From Candidatus Poribacteria bacterium (lineage in GTDB: Bacteria; Poribacteria; WGA-4E; WGA-3G), in NCBI GenBank assembly GCA_022822275.1, contig JAJEBZ010000121.1, positions 1 to 34,456 of the forward strand: a DNA stretch of 34,456 bases, written 5' to 3'. Shown piece after piece: positions 23,991 to 32,761 of this stretch. Below the pieces are notes generated by a model that worked only from the letters and a program-made list of their open reading frames with translations, was not told the DNA's origin and ran no database searches. How positions within the stretch are numbered: position 1 is the first letter of the stretch; every line of letters begins with the position of its first letter. Made by a program: the position numbers and the translations under genes.

Positions 23991-25508
23991 TTAGCTTAAA
24001 CCGAGTTTTTCAACGAGGGTTTGGGGGTTAGGGGATAAGTCAAGAGCTTCATTATATTTTTGTGCGATTTCAGGATTTGCGAGTGAGTTCATGTTTACAG
24101 TAACAGGTTTTCCATTAATTTCAAACGTAATGCTGTCCCATTGGACAGTTTTGATTGCGTCTTCAAATTTGTTTAGTGATTTTCCACGGAAGTATGCGCG
24201 CGTGTCCGAGGGTGGTGTGTGCATAGCGTTATGCACCTGTTCGTCGGTTACGACTCGTTGCATTTGTAATCCGTAGTACAAACCTTCTTCTAAATCGATG
24301 TTGTGGTATTCTAAATCGATGCTTTGTAGCCATGGGTCGTCCCATGCGATGTCTTCAGCTTCAACAAATGTTTCCAGTAGCCATTTTTTTGCGACCCAAT
24401 CGAGGCGGTCGGTAAGTGTCATGGGATCGTTTTCGAGTGCGTTGAGTGTTTCCTCCCATTCTTTCAGTACCCATTCGGTATCACTATTTTGGTTTGCGAG
24501 ATGTTTTTGTGCGAGTTCCAGGTATTCTCTTTGATGGTCAATAGCGGAGATCATTTTTCCATCAACTTTTTGTAACATCCATCGATACGTTTGGTCGTGC
24601 GAAATGGTTTTGATGGTATCGATGGGATTTGCGATTGCGAAAGATGCGGGTATAAGCCGCTGTTCAATTAGGTCAATTACGAGAGCAGTTGTTCCGACCT
24701 TGAGTGCAGTTGCGTATTCGGACATGTTTGCGTCCCCGACGATTCCGTGAAGTCTACGATATGTTGCGGGGTCAGCGTGTGGTTCGTCTCGTGTGTTGAC
24801 GATTGGTCGTTTGTGCATTGTGTCCACACTTGCTTCGACGTGAAAGAAGTCGGCGCGTTGTGTAAGTTGAAAATGTCCGGGCGTTGCGAGTCCTGCTTCA
24901 GTTTCAATCCCTATTTTGCCAGCACCTGCGAAAATTTGTCGTGTTACAAAAAACGGGAGGATGCTTGCTTTTAGGTAATTAAAAGGCACTTCTCGTGCCA
25001 TTAGGTAGTTATCGTGGCATCCGTAGCTATGTCCATAAAAGTCGGTATTGTTTTTGTATAATAGGACGCGTTGTCCGAGTTCACTACTTCGTCTTTCAGC
25101 GCATTTATGGAGTATTCTTTCCCCCGCTTTGTCGTGTGCGACGAGGTCAAAGAGGTTTTGGCATTCAGGAGTTGCGTATTCAGGGTGTGCGTGGTCGTTG
25201 TAGAGTCTTGCGCCGTTGACAAGTATTCGGTCACTTTTGATTTCTCGGAATGAGCGTCCCGGTTGATTTGCGAATCGTTCTCTGTCTCGTTTTTCTTCCT
25301 CCACTTCGTCGGGGTGGTTGTTGAGTTGTTTTGCTCGGAATCCGCGTTCATCTCGGAACGGGTCTTCTCCGTCATAATCCCATAGGGGCAAAAATGGTTC
25401 TCTACGATAATTTTTTATAAGTTCGATGGACTCCTTAACGGGGTCGATCTGTTCAGCATTTTCGAGCGTGATACCGTATTCGGTTTCTATTCCAAAAAGT
25501 CTGTGCAT
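23991..25508 (-). CDS. dop: Depupylase, Dop-like
   Basis: A 505-residue paralogue of the ligase. It removes the tag from proteins and, in species with Gln-ending Pup, deamidates it. The N-terminus LFGIETEYGI has the ATP/Mg glutamates. The catalytic Asp is D105 in NGARLYNDHAHPEYATPEC; DHAHPEY is the Dop form. The insert at about 42-85 (WDYDGEDPFRDERGF and following) matches the Dop loop that distinguishes Dop from PafA. Further shared blocks are LYKNNTDFYGHSYGCHDNYL, PFFVTRQIFAGAGKIG, IVNTRDEPHADPATYRRLHGIVGDANMSE and VQWDSITFE. It lies between the ATPase and the tag genes. Deamidation should be dispensable here because the tag ends in Glu. Confidence 0.92.
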   Translation of the reverse strand: MHRLFGIETEYGITLENAEQIDPVKESIELIKNYRREPFLPLWDYDGEDPFRDERGFRAKQLNNHPDEVEEEKRDRERFANQPGRSFREIKSDRILVNGARLYNDHAHPEYATPECQNLFDLVAHDKAGERILHKCAERRSSELGQRVLLYKNNTDFYGHSYGCHDNYLMAREVPFNYLKASILPFFVTRQIFAGAGKIGIETEAGLATPGHFQLTQRADFFHVEASVDTMHKRPIVNTRDEPHADPATYRRLHGIVGDANMSEYATALKVGTTALVIDLIEQRLIPASFAIANPIDTIKTISHDQTYRWMLQKVDGKMISAIDHQREYLELAQKHLANQNSDTEWVLKEWEETLNALENDPMTLTDRLDWVAKKWLLETFVEAEDIAWDDPWLQSIDLEYHNIDLEEGLYYGLQMQRVVTDEQVHNAMHTPPSDTRAYFRGKSLNKFEDAIKTVQWDSITFEINGKPVTVNMNSLANPEIAQKYNEALDLSPNPQTLVEKLGLS

Positions 25509-25568
25509 GCTTTATTTCTTTCTTTGGTGTTCCAATAATTGCGTGATGTTCTGGGCTGAAGTCATGAA

Positions 25569-27452
25569 CTAAATCACCGGGCTGGGTGTTTTTCGGTGTT
25601 CCCTTTTTTCAGATTGAATAGGTGTAACTTTTACGACATTGACTGGGTCGTAATCCAATAGTTTTAGCCAATCCTCTGTAGCTTCTGTGGGCGGGAAGAT
25701 ATCATTTTCGCTGAATTCTGCGTTGAGAGCGTCTATGAGATCATCTGAGGAGATGCCGGTTTCTGTATCTGGGTCAGCGATTGCGCGTTTCATTGCGGTT
25801 TCTTTCGCTCTTTGTACGATAGATTCAATGATTGCGCCGCTGCAGAGATGTCCACGGTAGAGGATATCACGGCGTCCGCTTCGTAGTGCGACTTCGAGGA
25901 ATCGGTTTTCAGTTGATTCACGAAACATTTCGTCAACGACCTGTGTAATCAACCCGTCAATGACATCTTTATCAGCAATATCTTCTGTAACGTTTTCGAT
26001 GGGCAGTTCTGGTGTAAGATAGATACTGAATATATCTTTTGCCGCCTCTTTATTGGGTCGTGTTACTTTTATTTTTCTATCGATTCTACCTGGTCGGAGG
26101 ATTGCTGGGTCAATTAAGTCGGGTCGGTTTGTTGCGAGTATGATGACGACCTCTTGCAAAGGTTCGATGCCGTCCATTTCTGCGCAGAACATTGGTACGA
26201 GAGTGTTAGAGATACTGTGTGATCGCATAGCGCGTCGAGTTCCCAAAATAGATTCGGCTTCATCGATAAAGACAAATGCGAGTTTGCCTTCATCTCGTTT
26301 TTCGCGTGCTGCGAGGAAGATTTCTCTGACTTTCCGTTCCGATTCTCCCAACCACATGTTTAGTATTTCGGGCCCTTTGATGTGTAGGAAAGTGCCTTCG
26401 ATTTCTTCACCGGTTTCAGTTTTGAGGCGTTCCGTAAGGTTGTAGGCAGTAGCTTTTCCGATTAGGGTTTTGCCGCAACCTGGTGGGCCGTGGAGTAGAA
26501 AACCTTTCGGTACAGTATATTGAAATCGTTTGAAGAGTTCAGGGTGCAATATTGGTTGTTCAATCGTGTCTTTAATTCGTTGTATAGTTTCGTCAAGTCC
26601 ACCGACTTTTGACCATGGGATTTGTGGTACTGCTTCAAGGGCGTAGTCGTTGCGTTCTTTTGCTTCGATACGTTCTATTGCGACTTTTAGGCTGGCATCG
26701 AGTCGGACTTCGTCTCCAGTCTTTAGTTTTATATCTATGAGGTTTGCGGCGCGTTCGATAATAACGGATTGTAGGCTTGGTTCAGAACCGACTCGGAGTC
26801 TACCGTCTGGTAGTATGTCGGCAATTTTTGCGATTGGTCCAGATTCGTTATATCCGAGTTCGCCGATGACGACAAATGCTTCGTTTAGGAGGACGTTAAC
26901 GCCTTTTTTGAGTTTTTCGGTTTCCAGTTTTGGGTCGATATTTGCATAGTATTCGGAACCGCCGATGGTAACGCGTGCGGTTTCGTCTGTTGGGACTGCC
27001 AGGAGCGTTCCGATGCGGTTCGCTGGTGCTGTCAGTTTTTCGATTTGTTCTTCCATCTCAGTGAGTATGACTTTTGCTTCCTGTTCGATGGCACGGACTC
27101 TGTGTCGGAATTCGCCTTCATCGTTGATGATAGATCGGCGCAATTCAATCAACCAGCGTCTTCTTCTATCTTCCACTGGGGTATCTGATATGATCTGATG
27201 TATTAGTTGTAAGGAATAACCGGAACTTGCGACATCTTCCTCAATAACATCGTCATCAATTGGGTCGTACTCGTATTGGTTCTGTTCGGTGGGTCGTCGA
27301 GAATATCCGAGATTTGTTGTATCTTCTTCAATATTCTCATCTTCATCGCGTTCCAACTGATCATCGGTTTCAATTGATTTTTGGTTGTAGCGACTTCTGC
27401 GATCCTTACTATACTTCTCTTTATCGTCTTTATACTTCTCTTTATCGTTCAT
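25569..27452 (-). CDS. mpa: Proteasome-associated AAA+ ATPase (Mpa/ARC-like)
   Basis: A 627-residue ATPase that unfolds tagged proteins and feeds them into the 20S core. In order: an acidic, probably disordered N-terminal tail of about 85 residues; a coiled coil (about 105-142), which in Mpa binds Pup; tandem OB-fold domains (about 145-260; LLAVPTDETARVTIGGSEYYA); and the AAA+ module with Walker A GPPGCGKT (322-329), Walker B FVFIDEAES (393-401) and ATNRPDLIDPAILRPGRID. The protein ends TPSPVI and lacks the QYL/HbYX-type tail with which Mpa docks on the core. GAGGAGC lies about 8 bases upstream of the start. It is the first gene of the operon. Confidence 0.92.
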   Translation of the reverse strand: MNDKEKYKDDKEKYSKDRRSRYNQKSIETDDQLERDEDENIEEDTTNLGYSRRPTEQNQYEYDPIDDDVIEEDVASSGYSLQLIHQIISDTPVEDRRRRWLIELRRSIINDEGEFRHRVRAIEQEAKVILTEMEEQIEKLTAPANRIGTLLAVPTDETARVTIGGSEYYANIDPKLETEKLKKGVNVLLNEAFVVIGELGYNESGPIAKIADILPDGRLRVGSEPSLQSVIIERAANLIDIKLKTGDEVRLDASLKVAIERIEAKERNDYALEAVPQIPWSKVGGLDETIQRIKDTIEQPILHPELFKRFQYTVPKGFLLHGPPGCGKTLIGKATAYNLTERLKTETGEEIEGTFLHIKGPEILNMWLGESERKVREIFLAAREKRDEGKLAFVFIDEAESILGTRRAMRSHSISNTLVPMFCAEMDGIEPLQEVVIILATNRPDLIDPAILRPGRIDRKIKVTRPNKEAAKDIFSIYLTPELPIENVTEDIADKDVIDGLITQVVDEMFRESTENRFLEVALRSGRRDILYRGHLCSGAIIESIVQRAKETAMKRAIADPDTETGISSDDLIDALNAEFSENDIFPPTEATEDWLKLLDYDPVNVVKVTPIQSEKREHRKTPSPVI

Positions 27453-27814
27453 TTTGAACGCTCCTCAGACAGAAAAGGGTGACTATGCGAAAGAGTTTAC
27501 CACATTTCCAAGTTATTTTGTGAATTTTATTTCATGTTAGCAAATATATCAACAATATTTTGTTTTTGTAGCAGATTCTGTTAAAACGTTGGCTCAATTG
27601 TGGCAATTGTCATTAGTTTATCATATTTATTGCAAAAGGTGCAAGTTAAAAGTTGATGTTTAAAGTTTTTTGTATCTTTTGTTTGTTTGAAAGCGGTTTA
27701 ATTTTAGTTGCATTGATAAGGTCTTACATTATGCTAAACGACGAAACGCGTTTGTAGTCGTGTTATCAATTTGGACTACAAACGCGTTTATTTTGGTATA
27801 TTTTGGCGATAGTG
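27453..27814. other. AT-rich spacer upstream of the proteasome operon
   Basis: No gene is seen. The stretch should hold the promoter of the mpa operon; it is so AT-rich that I cannot single out one. Its far end carries the perfect 16-base hairpin at 27744-27789. Confidence 0.55.
27744..27789. terminator. Perfect 16-base-pair hairpin between ECF sigma gene and mpa operon
   Basis: AAACGCGTTTGTAGTC (27744-27759) pairs exactly with 27774-27789 around a 14-base loop. It lies just past the stop of the ECF sigma gene transcribed toward it. The T-run after the hairpin on that strand is poor (only GTTT), so termination is likely but not textbook. Confidence 0.5.
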
Positions 27815-28456
27815 CTATGTTTCTCCGTTCCATTCCAATGGCCGGTTATCCAGATAGGGTTGCAGCAATTCACGAAGTCTTCGGTGTGCGTGATGTAGGT
27901 GTGTTTTGACTGTTCCCTCAGAACGATTTATTCGGGCAGCGATTTCTTTTATCTTTAGTTTCTGGTCATAGCGGAGTTTGAAAACGTGCTGTTGTTTCGC
28001 GGGAAGTTGTTGTACTGCCTTGTTAATAATATCTCCGAGTTCCTCCATCTCAACGAGATGAGACGGTGATGGGTATTTGCTAATCAGCAACATTTCTTCG
28101 GGTCTTCCAGTTAATTCGTCAAAGGTGATAGTTTTATTCCTATTCTGTTGTCGCAGATAGTCAATACAACAATTTATAGCGATTCGATATAGCCAGCTGT
28201 AGAATGCGGAGTCGCGTTTGAATTTGGGTAATGCTTTATAGGCTTTTAGGAAGACATCTTGGCATAGGTCTTTTGTTGTTTCTGTGTCTTTGATGTGTCT
28301 ATAGATGAGATTTGCTATGCGTGTTTGGTATTTCAGGACGAGTGTGTTGAAAGCTGCTGTATCCCCGTTCTGAAAGCGGGTTACTAAGTCGTGTTCATCG
28401 ATTAGTTCAATTTCATCTGTCGATAATAAATAGGGGTGTCTTTTTGTGTCTGGCAT
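27815..28456 (-). CDS. ECF-family RNA polymerase sigma factor
   Basis: About 213 residues starting at the ATG at 28456. GAGGAG lies 7 bases upstream, better than an in-frame GTG at 28471. Region 2 is visible as ETTKDLCQDVFLKAYKALPKFKRDSAFYSWLYRIAINCCIDYLRQQ, and the region 4 helix-turn-helix as KIKEIAARINRSEGTVKTHLHHAHRRLRELL. It resembles the RpoE/SigW-like group. No anti-sigma factor gene follows: downstream is a hairpin and then the proteasome operon on the same strand. It could be a regulator of that operon, but nothing in the sequence shows it. Confidence 0.9.
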   Translation of the reverse strand: MPDTKRHPYLLSTDEIELIDEHDLVTRFQNGDTAAFNTLVLKYQTRIANLIYRHIKDTETTKDLCQDVFLKAYKALPKFKRDSAFYSWLYRIAINCCIDYLRQQNRNKTITFDELTGRPEEMLLISKYPSPSHLVEMEELGDIINKAVQQLPAKQQHVFKLRYDQKLKIKEIAARINRSEGTVKTHLHHAHRRLRELLQPYLDNRPLEWNGET

Positions 28457-28636
28457 TCGAATTCTCCTCACTATGCGGACGCATAGGTTGCTATTTTAAT
28501 TGTATATTTACCTTTTTGAATTGTTTTAATTTATACACCTGTCTTGGTAAAAAGTTCCTTGTTTCTATTTGGTTAGACAACTCATTTTGTGTTTTTGTTC
28601 AAATACCCGGAAGATAGTTGTTATGATGGTCAAATT

Positions 28637-28807
28637 GTCCTACCAAATCCACGTTGAACGAGTGCGTGGCATTTGGTAGAGGACGCGGATTTTTTGTTTG
28701 AATCGCGGAGGACGCGGATTACACAGATTTCGCGGATAAGACATCTGCATCAACAGTCATTTCTGAGGATAAGACGCACATAGACAGATCGCGTTAATTT
28801 GGTATTA
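28637..28807. repeat. Hairpin and CGGATT-type repeat ending at a stop codon
   Basis: A long imperfect hairpin covers 28637-28684 (GTCCTACCAAAT pairs with ATTTGGTAGAGGAC). It is followed by GGACGCGGATTACACAGAT, shared with the elements near 7690 and 29930. The right end GATCGCGTTAATTTGGTAT matches the end of the 11498-11650 element. Its minus-strand TAATACC provides the stop codon of the next gene. The remainder of 28472-28804 holds no gene. Confidence 0.6.
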
Positions 28808-29542
28808 GGTCCTTTGGTTGTTATCGGTTATGGCTTTTTGGGTGCCGGTAATTTGTTCAGTCGTGTTAGGTGTAACATCTATAGCATGTTGGTTTTCATT
28901 GATTGCGTTGTATGTAGCGATTGTTTTCAGAATGTTGTGTGCTAAGTTTAGATGTTTTATCAGTTCTTTTGGATTCTGTTCGTGGAAAACAGTATCTTTG
29001 ACATAACCGTAGAGTGTTTCTAATTCCATGACGATTTTATCATCAACATTTGATTTTTCACCTCGGTAGTATTCGAAGTATTCATTTCGTGTTTGTGTAA
29101 AGAGTTGACGGTATTTTACGGGGAATTGGTTGTGGGTGATGTTTAATCTGCAAAGTCGAGTGGATAAGTTAGTTTTTAGATCCATAGTGTATGCCTGAAC
29201 GTGTTCTGTAAGGTTGATAGCTTGTTGATGTTCGGTGATTTGCCTTTGCGTGACGTTATTTTGTCCCTCTTGAGCCATTTTTATTAGACTTTCCAATTCG
29301 GTTTGTAACATTGAGCTCCGTTCGATCATGTTATAAGTGGAATTGTTTATTACGTCTACGATTATCTCCTTCATTAAATCTTCTACGATTTTTATTGGGA
29401 TTTTTTCGGAATATTCTTTTGTGCATGCAACTGCTATATCATATAAAAATTCTTCCATAAATGCTTTAACAACATCGGATCTTTTCATATACTTTGCGAA
29501 ACATCTTACGGCAAATTCTTTGTGTTTTTCTTCAAATTTCAT
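28805..29542 (-). CDS. Unrecognised cytoplasmic helical protein
   Basis: About 245 residues from the ATG at 29542, preceded by GGAGG 9 bases upstream; an upstream in-frame start is less likely. I do not recognise it with confidence. The N-terminus (KFEEKHKEFAVRCFAKYMKRSDVVKAFMEEF) vaguely recalls the helix-turn-helix beginning of DUF2280-type proteins. The rest is mostly helical and Gln/Asn/Thr-rich, with no signal peptide or membrane segment. Four copies of GAAAACATTT lie upstream, which would fit a DNA-binding, self-regulating protein, but that is inference. The TAA stop is the first codon of a repeat end. Confidence 0.7.
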   Translation of the reverse strand: MKFEEKHKEFAVRCFAKYMKRSDVVKAFMEEFLYDIAVACTKEYSEKIPIKIVEDLMKEIIVDVINNSTYNMIERSSMLQTELESLIKMAQEGQNNVTQRQITEHQQAINLTEHVQAYTMDLKTNLSTRLCRLNITHNQFPVKYRQLFTQTRNEYFEYYRGEKSNVDDKIVMELETLYGYVKDTVFHEQNPKELIKHLNLAHNILKTIATYNAINENQHAIDVTPNTTEQITGTQKAITDNNQRT

Positions 29543-29559
29543 GGGTTGATTCCTCCTTA

Positions 29560-29779
29560 AAATGTTTTCAAATGAAAACATTTTTCGTTTTTTTGAAAAC
29601 ATTTAATATTTGGACTAAAACGCAGTTGTAGTAAGGGTTTATAGGCATTATTTCTGCGAATATTTGATTAACAAAAAAATTAATTTTCGGAAAGTGTAAC
29701 ATTTTGTATTTTTTCTTTTTAGTTTGAGAATTTGGGTTGATTTTATACATAATGTTAATACTGGTTATGGAAAACATTT
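29560..29779. promoter_or_regulatory. Four GAAAACATTT boxes upstream of the 28805-29542 gene
   Basis: GAAAACATTT occurs at 29574-29583, 29595-29604 and 29770-29779, and inverted at 29560-29569. The first inverted pair makes a dyad around the ribosome-binding region. This looks like an operator cluster. The DNA is very AT-rich, so chance contributes. Confidence 0.4.
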
Positions 29780-29924
29780 TATTCTATACGTGTTATGTAA
29801 TTCTAATTATAACATATATAAAATAGTGTTGTCAAGTAAATTTTGATAAAATGTGAATATTTTTTCTTTTTTTTTTTTGAAATTTTATTATATTTGGGAT
29901 ATGTGTGCAATATTTTGTTTTTTG

Positions 29925-30184
29925 TCTGAATCACGGATTTCGCGGATTACGCGGAGTGCGCGGATAAGATACCTGCCTGAGATCGTAATGGTAGCAGATA
30001 AGTGTTCTCTAAGCAATACGATTAGATGCAGAGGTCTTCTCCGCGAAATCCGTGTAATCCGAGAAATCCGCGATTCCGTACACATCTGAATCACGGATTT
30101 CGCGGAGTGCGCGGATAAGATACCTGCCTGAGATCGTAATGGTAGCAGATAAATGTTCTCTAAGCAATACGATTAGATGCAGAG
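29925..30184. repeat. CGGATT-type element with partial tandem copy
   Basis: The unit starting TCTGAATCACGGATTTCGCG at 29925-30033 recurs at 30085-30184 with one roughly 9-base deletion and a few substitutions. The spacer 30034-30084 carries the complement of the CGGATTTCGCGGATTAC motif. So the first unit forms an element with inverted ends (about 29928 to 30076), and the second copy lacks its right end. The gap 29543-30253 has no supported gene; 29605-29920 is AT-rich DNA in which I see nothing beyond the boxes noted. Confidence 0.7.
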
Positions 30185-30191
30185 CTTTTGC

Positions 30192-30220
30192 TTGACAAGT
30201 GTGTTTATCTGATGTAAAGT
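30192..30220 (+). promoter_or_regulatory. Candidate sigma-70 promoter for the sensor kinase
   Basis: TTGACA at 30192-30197 is followed after 17 bases by TAAAGT at 30215-30220, 33 bases before the ATG at 30254. The -35 box begins eight bases after the end of the repeat at 30184. Confidence 0.55.
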
Positions 30221-30253
30221 GTTTATATTGCTTTGTCCCTTAAGGAATATCAC

Positions 30254-31642
30254 ATGCGCCGCTTCAGCATCCAGACCAAAATTGTTCTTCCTTTTTTATT
30301 GCTATTCGGAGTTATTAGCGTCATTGTGCCGTTGTTGACGGTGGAGTTGTTCGCTTGGAAATATAGTGAACAGTTTACGCGTGAGACACAAGGTTGGCTT
30401 GAAGTCATTATAGAAACAGGTTTTATTACGGAAGATATTGAGAAGGTCAAGGATGCTTATAGTGTAGAGGTCATGATTTTTGGTTCGGATTTTACGATGA
30501 ATGCGAGTACATTGCGCGATCTCCCCGATTCTGAACAGCAACTTGAAGTTCTTGCTGAAAGCATGCGTTTGGAACAGGTGAAACAATCGTTCCAAAAAGG
30601 CGAGGCTACACATGTCACACACGATGTTACACTTGGTGGGAAACATTACAAGGTATTTTATCATTTGTTATCCTTTGGTAGATATTATTGCTTGCTGCGT
30701 CCGATGGATGAAATCAGCGAGGCGAAGCGTACACTGACGTTGTATATGTTAGGCATTGCGATTCTTGTGATGACACTTGTTGCGTTGATCAGCCATCGTA
30801 TTGGAAAGAACATAACAGAACCGATAACAGATTTAGTTGGTTTTACTGAACAGGTTGCTGAGGGCAACCTTGATGAGCAGTGTGCGATTAAAACGCAGGA
30901 CGAGATTGGTGATTTAGCCGTTGCGTTCAATCAGATGACACAGGACTTGAAGCAATCTCGGGACAAGTTGATTCAAGCGGAGCGTTTAGCGACAGCGGGC
31001 AAGATGTCAGCGTCTTTTGCGCATGAGATTAGAAATCCTTTATCGTCTATGCGGATGTTGTCGCAGATGTTATTGCAGAGGCCGCATGTGTCAGATGAAC
31101 AGCGTCAATCGTTGGAATATATCCTTGAGGAGATTGAGCGGATTGACACGATTGTGAAAGGTTTGATGGATTTTGCGCGTCCAACAAGACTTAACCTTGA
31201 ACGACAATCATTAGTGCCAGTATTACAAAGTGTTTTAGCGTTGATGGAAGCGAACTTAACACATCATCAGATTCAGTTGGTTTTAGAACTTGACACTGAA
31301 CTCCCGGCCTTTGCGTTTGATTCAGACAAGATTAAACAGGCGTTTATGAATGTTGTTTTGAATGCGATGGAGGCGATGTCTGAAGGTGGCACTATCACTG
31401 TGTCTGCCTTCAAACAGGAAGATTCGGTGTGCATAAAAGTTATAGATACAGGTATTGGCATATCTGAAGAGGATATTGAACATTTGTTTGAGCCGTTTTT
31501 TACACGGAAAACGAAAGGGACAGGACTTGGATTGGCAAATGTAAAACGTATTCTTGCGGAACATGCGGGTACAGTTGAGATTGCAAGCGTGCTGGGTGAA
31601 GGCACTACGGTGTTGATGTGGTTACCGTTGAATATGCGGTAG
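30254..31642 (+). CDS. Orphan membrane sensor histidine kinase
   Basis: A 462-residue kinase starting at the ATG at 30254, with AAGGA 7 bases upstream. The first membrane helix spans about 10-31 and the second about 163-183, enclosing a roughly 130-residue periplasmic sensor region. HAMP covers about 183-235. The phospho-accepting His is H257 in SASFAHEIRNPLSSMRML. The ATP-binding region has NVVLNAMEAMSEGG, DTGIGI and GTGLGLANVKRI. It resembles NtrB/ZraS-type kinases that partner sigma-54 activators. No response regulator gene lies next to it; the nearest is at 2282-3661, which has its own kinase. Confidence 0.92.
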   Translation: MRRFSIQTKIVLPFLLLFGVISVIVPLLTVELFAWKYSEQFTRETQGWLEVIIETGFITEDIEKVKDAYSVEVMIFGSDFTMNASTLRDLPDSEQQLEVLAESMRLEQVKQSFQKGEATHVTHDVTLGGKHYKVFYHLLSFGRYYCLLRPMDEISEAKRTLTLYMLGIAILVMTLVALISHRIGKNITEPITDLVGFTEQVAEGNLDEQCAIKTQDEIGDLAVAFNQMTQDLKQSRDKLIQAERLATAGKMSASFAHEIRNPLSSMRMLSQMLLQRPHVSDEQRQSLEYILEEIERIDTIVKGLMDFARPTRLNLERQSLVPVLQSVLALMEANLTHHQIQLVLELDTELPAFAFDSDKIKQAFMNVVLNAMEAMSEGGTITVSAFKQEDSVCIKVIDTGIGISEEDIEHLFEPFFTRKTKGTGLGLANVKRILAEHAGTVEIASVLGEGTTVLMWLPLNMR

Positions 31643-31688
31643 ACATCTTAGCCGATAAGTGCCTTTGGTGTTAAGATGAGCAGAAAAA

Positions 31689-31716
31689 CACAAGTGCCTA
31701 TAAAAAGGCACTTGTG
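31689..31716 (-). terminator. Intrinsic terminator of the TolB-like gene
   Basis: CACAAGTGCCT pairs with AGGCACTTGTG. On the minus strand the stem is followed by TTTTTCTG. A nearly identical terminator lies at 32762-32791. It also stands just past the 3' end of the convergent kinase gene. Confidence 0.75.
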
Positions 31717-31733
31717 CGTAAAAAAAGAAATTA

Positions 31734-32738
31734 TCACTCCGCTTTCAACTCTCCCCACCGAATACTCAACTTCCCTGCGGAAAATACCGAAAGAGGCCCC
31801 GCAATCCAATGGGGATCGTAGTCGCTACCAGACAAATGCTTGGTAAGGTTTGTCAACTTACGTGCATCCAAGTCATACCGGTAAATATCAGAAAACGTCC
31901 CTTCAACTGTATAGCCTGCCCTCAAAGAAAGTAAAACAGTCCTATCATCGCCCATCCAACACATACGGTTAGATATGGTTGTCTTTCCTGGAAACCGATG
32001 TTCTTCACTACGTTTAGTAAGTGTATCAATAACGAACAAACGCATAGCAACAGCACCTGTAAATATATCGTGAGTTCGTTCCTGTTCTTTGTAAATTATG
32101 TATCTTCCCGATGGAGACCAATGTGGTGTTCCACGGAAAAAGCGGATCGGTTTTGCCTGTGTTAACCGTTTTTTTGGACGGCCATCATCCGCATCCATTA
32201 CCCAAATGTTATCGCCCTCTGCTCCTTCATGATGATAAGCGATCTGCTTACCATTAGGCGACAAATCCATGCTCTTTGACCATTCACTCACTATATTATC
32301 TGTCAATTGCCTCAAGTTACCACTCGCTAAGTCTAACACATAGATATTCCATATCCCCGAACGGACGCTGTTGAATGCTAACAGGCTACCATCTCGAGAC
32401 AATGCGGGGAACTGATCAGTTGGATGGTTCTCCATAAATGTGCGTTCTTCACCGGTCTCTACATCAAGAATTAAGAATGTCGAATTAGAACCAACCCTTT
32501 CTCCGCTTGTGAAATCTCTAAAAAATAAAACTTCTCTTCCATTAGGCAACCAACTCGGTTCACCATCCCAATATTCTGAATGTGATACCTGTTTAACATC
32601 ACTACCATCGTCCTCCATTACAAAGAGTTGTAAGCTCGGATCGTCTCCGCGTCTGGAGGTGAAAACAATTTTTGCCTCTAAAATACAAACACTCAGCTGA
32701 AGCAAGATTAGACAGAATAGACACAACTTGGTTTTCAC
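31734..32738 (-). CDS. Secreted TolB-like (PD40) beta-propeller protein
   Basis: A 334-residue protein with a signal peptide (about 1-22, KTKLCLFCLILLQLSVCILEA). Repeated PD40/TolB blades follow: WLPNGREVLFF, LSRDGSLLAFNS, LSPNGKQIAYHH and WSPSGRYIIYKE. It is probably periplasmic or extracellular and acts in protein or ligand binding. It is not TolB itself: no N-terminal TolB domain is seen and no tol/pal genes are nearby. The start is GTG at 32738, with AAGGAGG 6 bases upstream, a very strong ribosome-binding site. It is transcribed with the same polarity as the Ig-like gene upstream, but a terminator separates them. Confidence 0.82.
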   Translation of the reverse strand: MKTKLCLFCLILLQLSVCILEAKIVFTSRRGDDPSLQLFVMEDDGSDVKQVSHSEYWDGEPSWLPNGREVLFFRDFTSGERVGSNSTFLILDVETGEERTFMENHPTDQFPALSRDGSLLAFNSVRSGIWNIYVLDLASGNLRQLTDNIVSEWSKSMDLSPNGKQIAYHHEGAEGDNIWVMDADDGRPKKRLTQAKPIRFFRGTPHWSPSGRYIIYKEQERTHDIFTGAVAMRLFVIDTLTKRSEEHRFPGKTTISNRMCWMGDDRTVLLSLRAGYTVEGTFSDIYRYDLDARKLTNLTKHLSGSDYDPHWIAGPLSVFSAGKLSIRWGELKAE

Positions 32739-32761
32739 AAATAACCTCCTTTAGTGGAAAA

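Noticed and set aside
23991-25508. Second PafA ligase instead of Dop
   Set aside because: The DHAHPEY motif and the WDYDGEDPFRDERGF loop insert are Dop features absent from the paralogue at 18654.
29853-30089. Plus-strand frame with RISRITRSAR-like repeats
   Set aside because: It is a translation of the inverted CGGATT repeat, and the opposite strand gives the same kind of frame.
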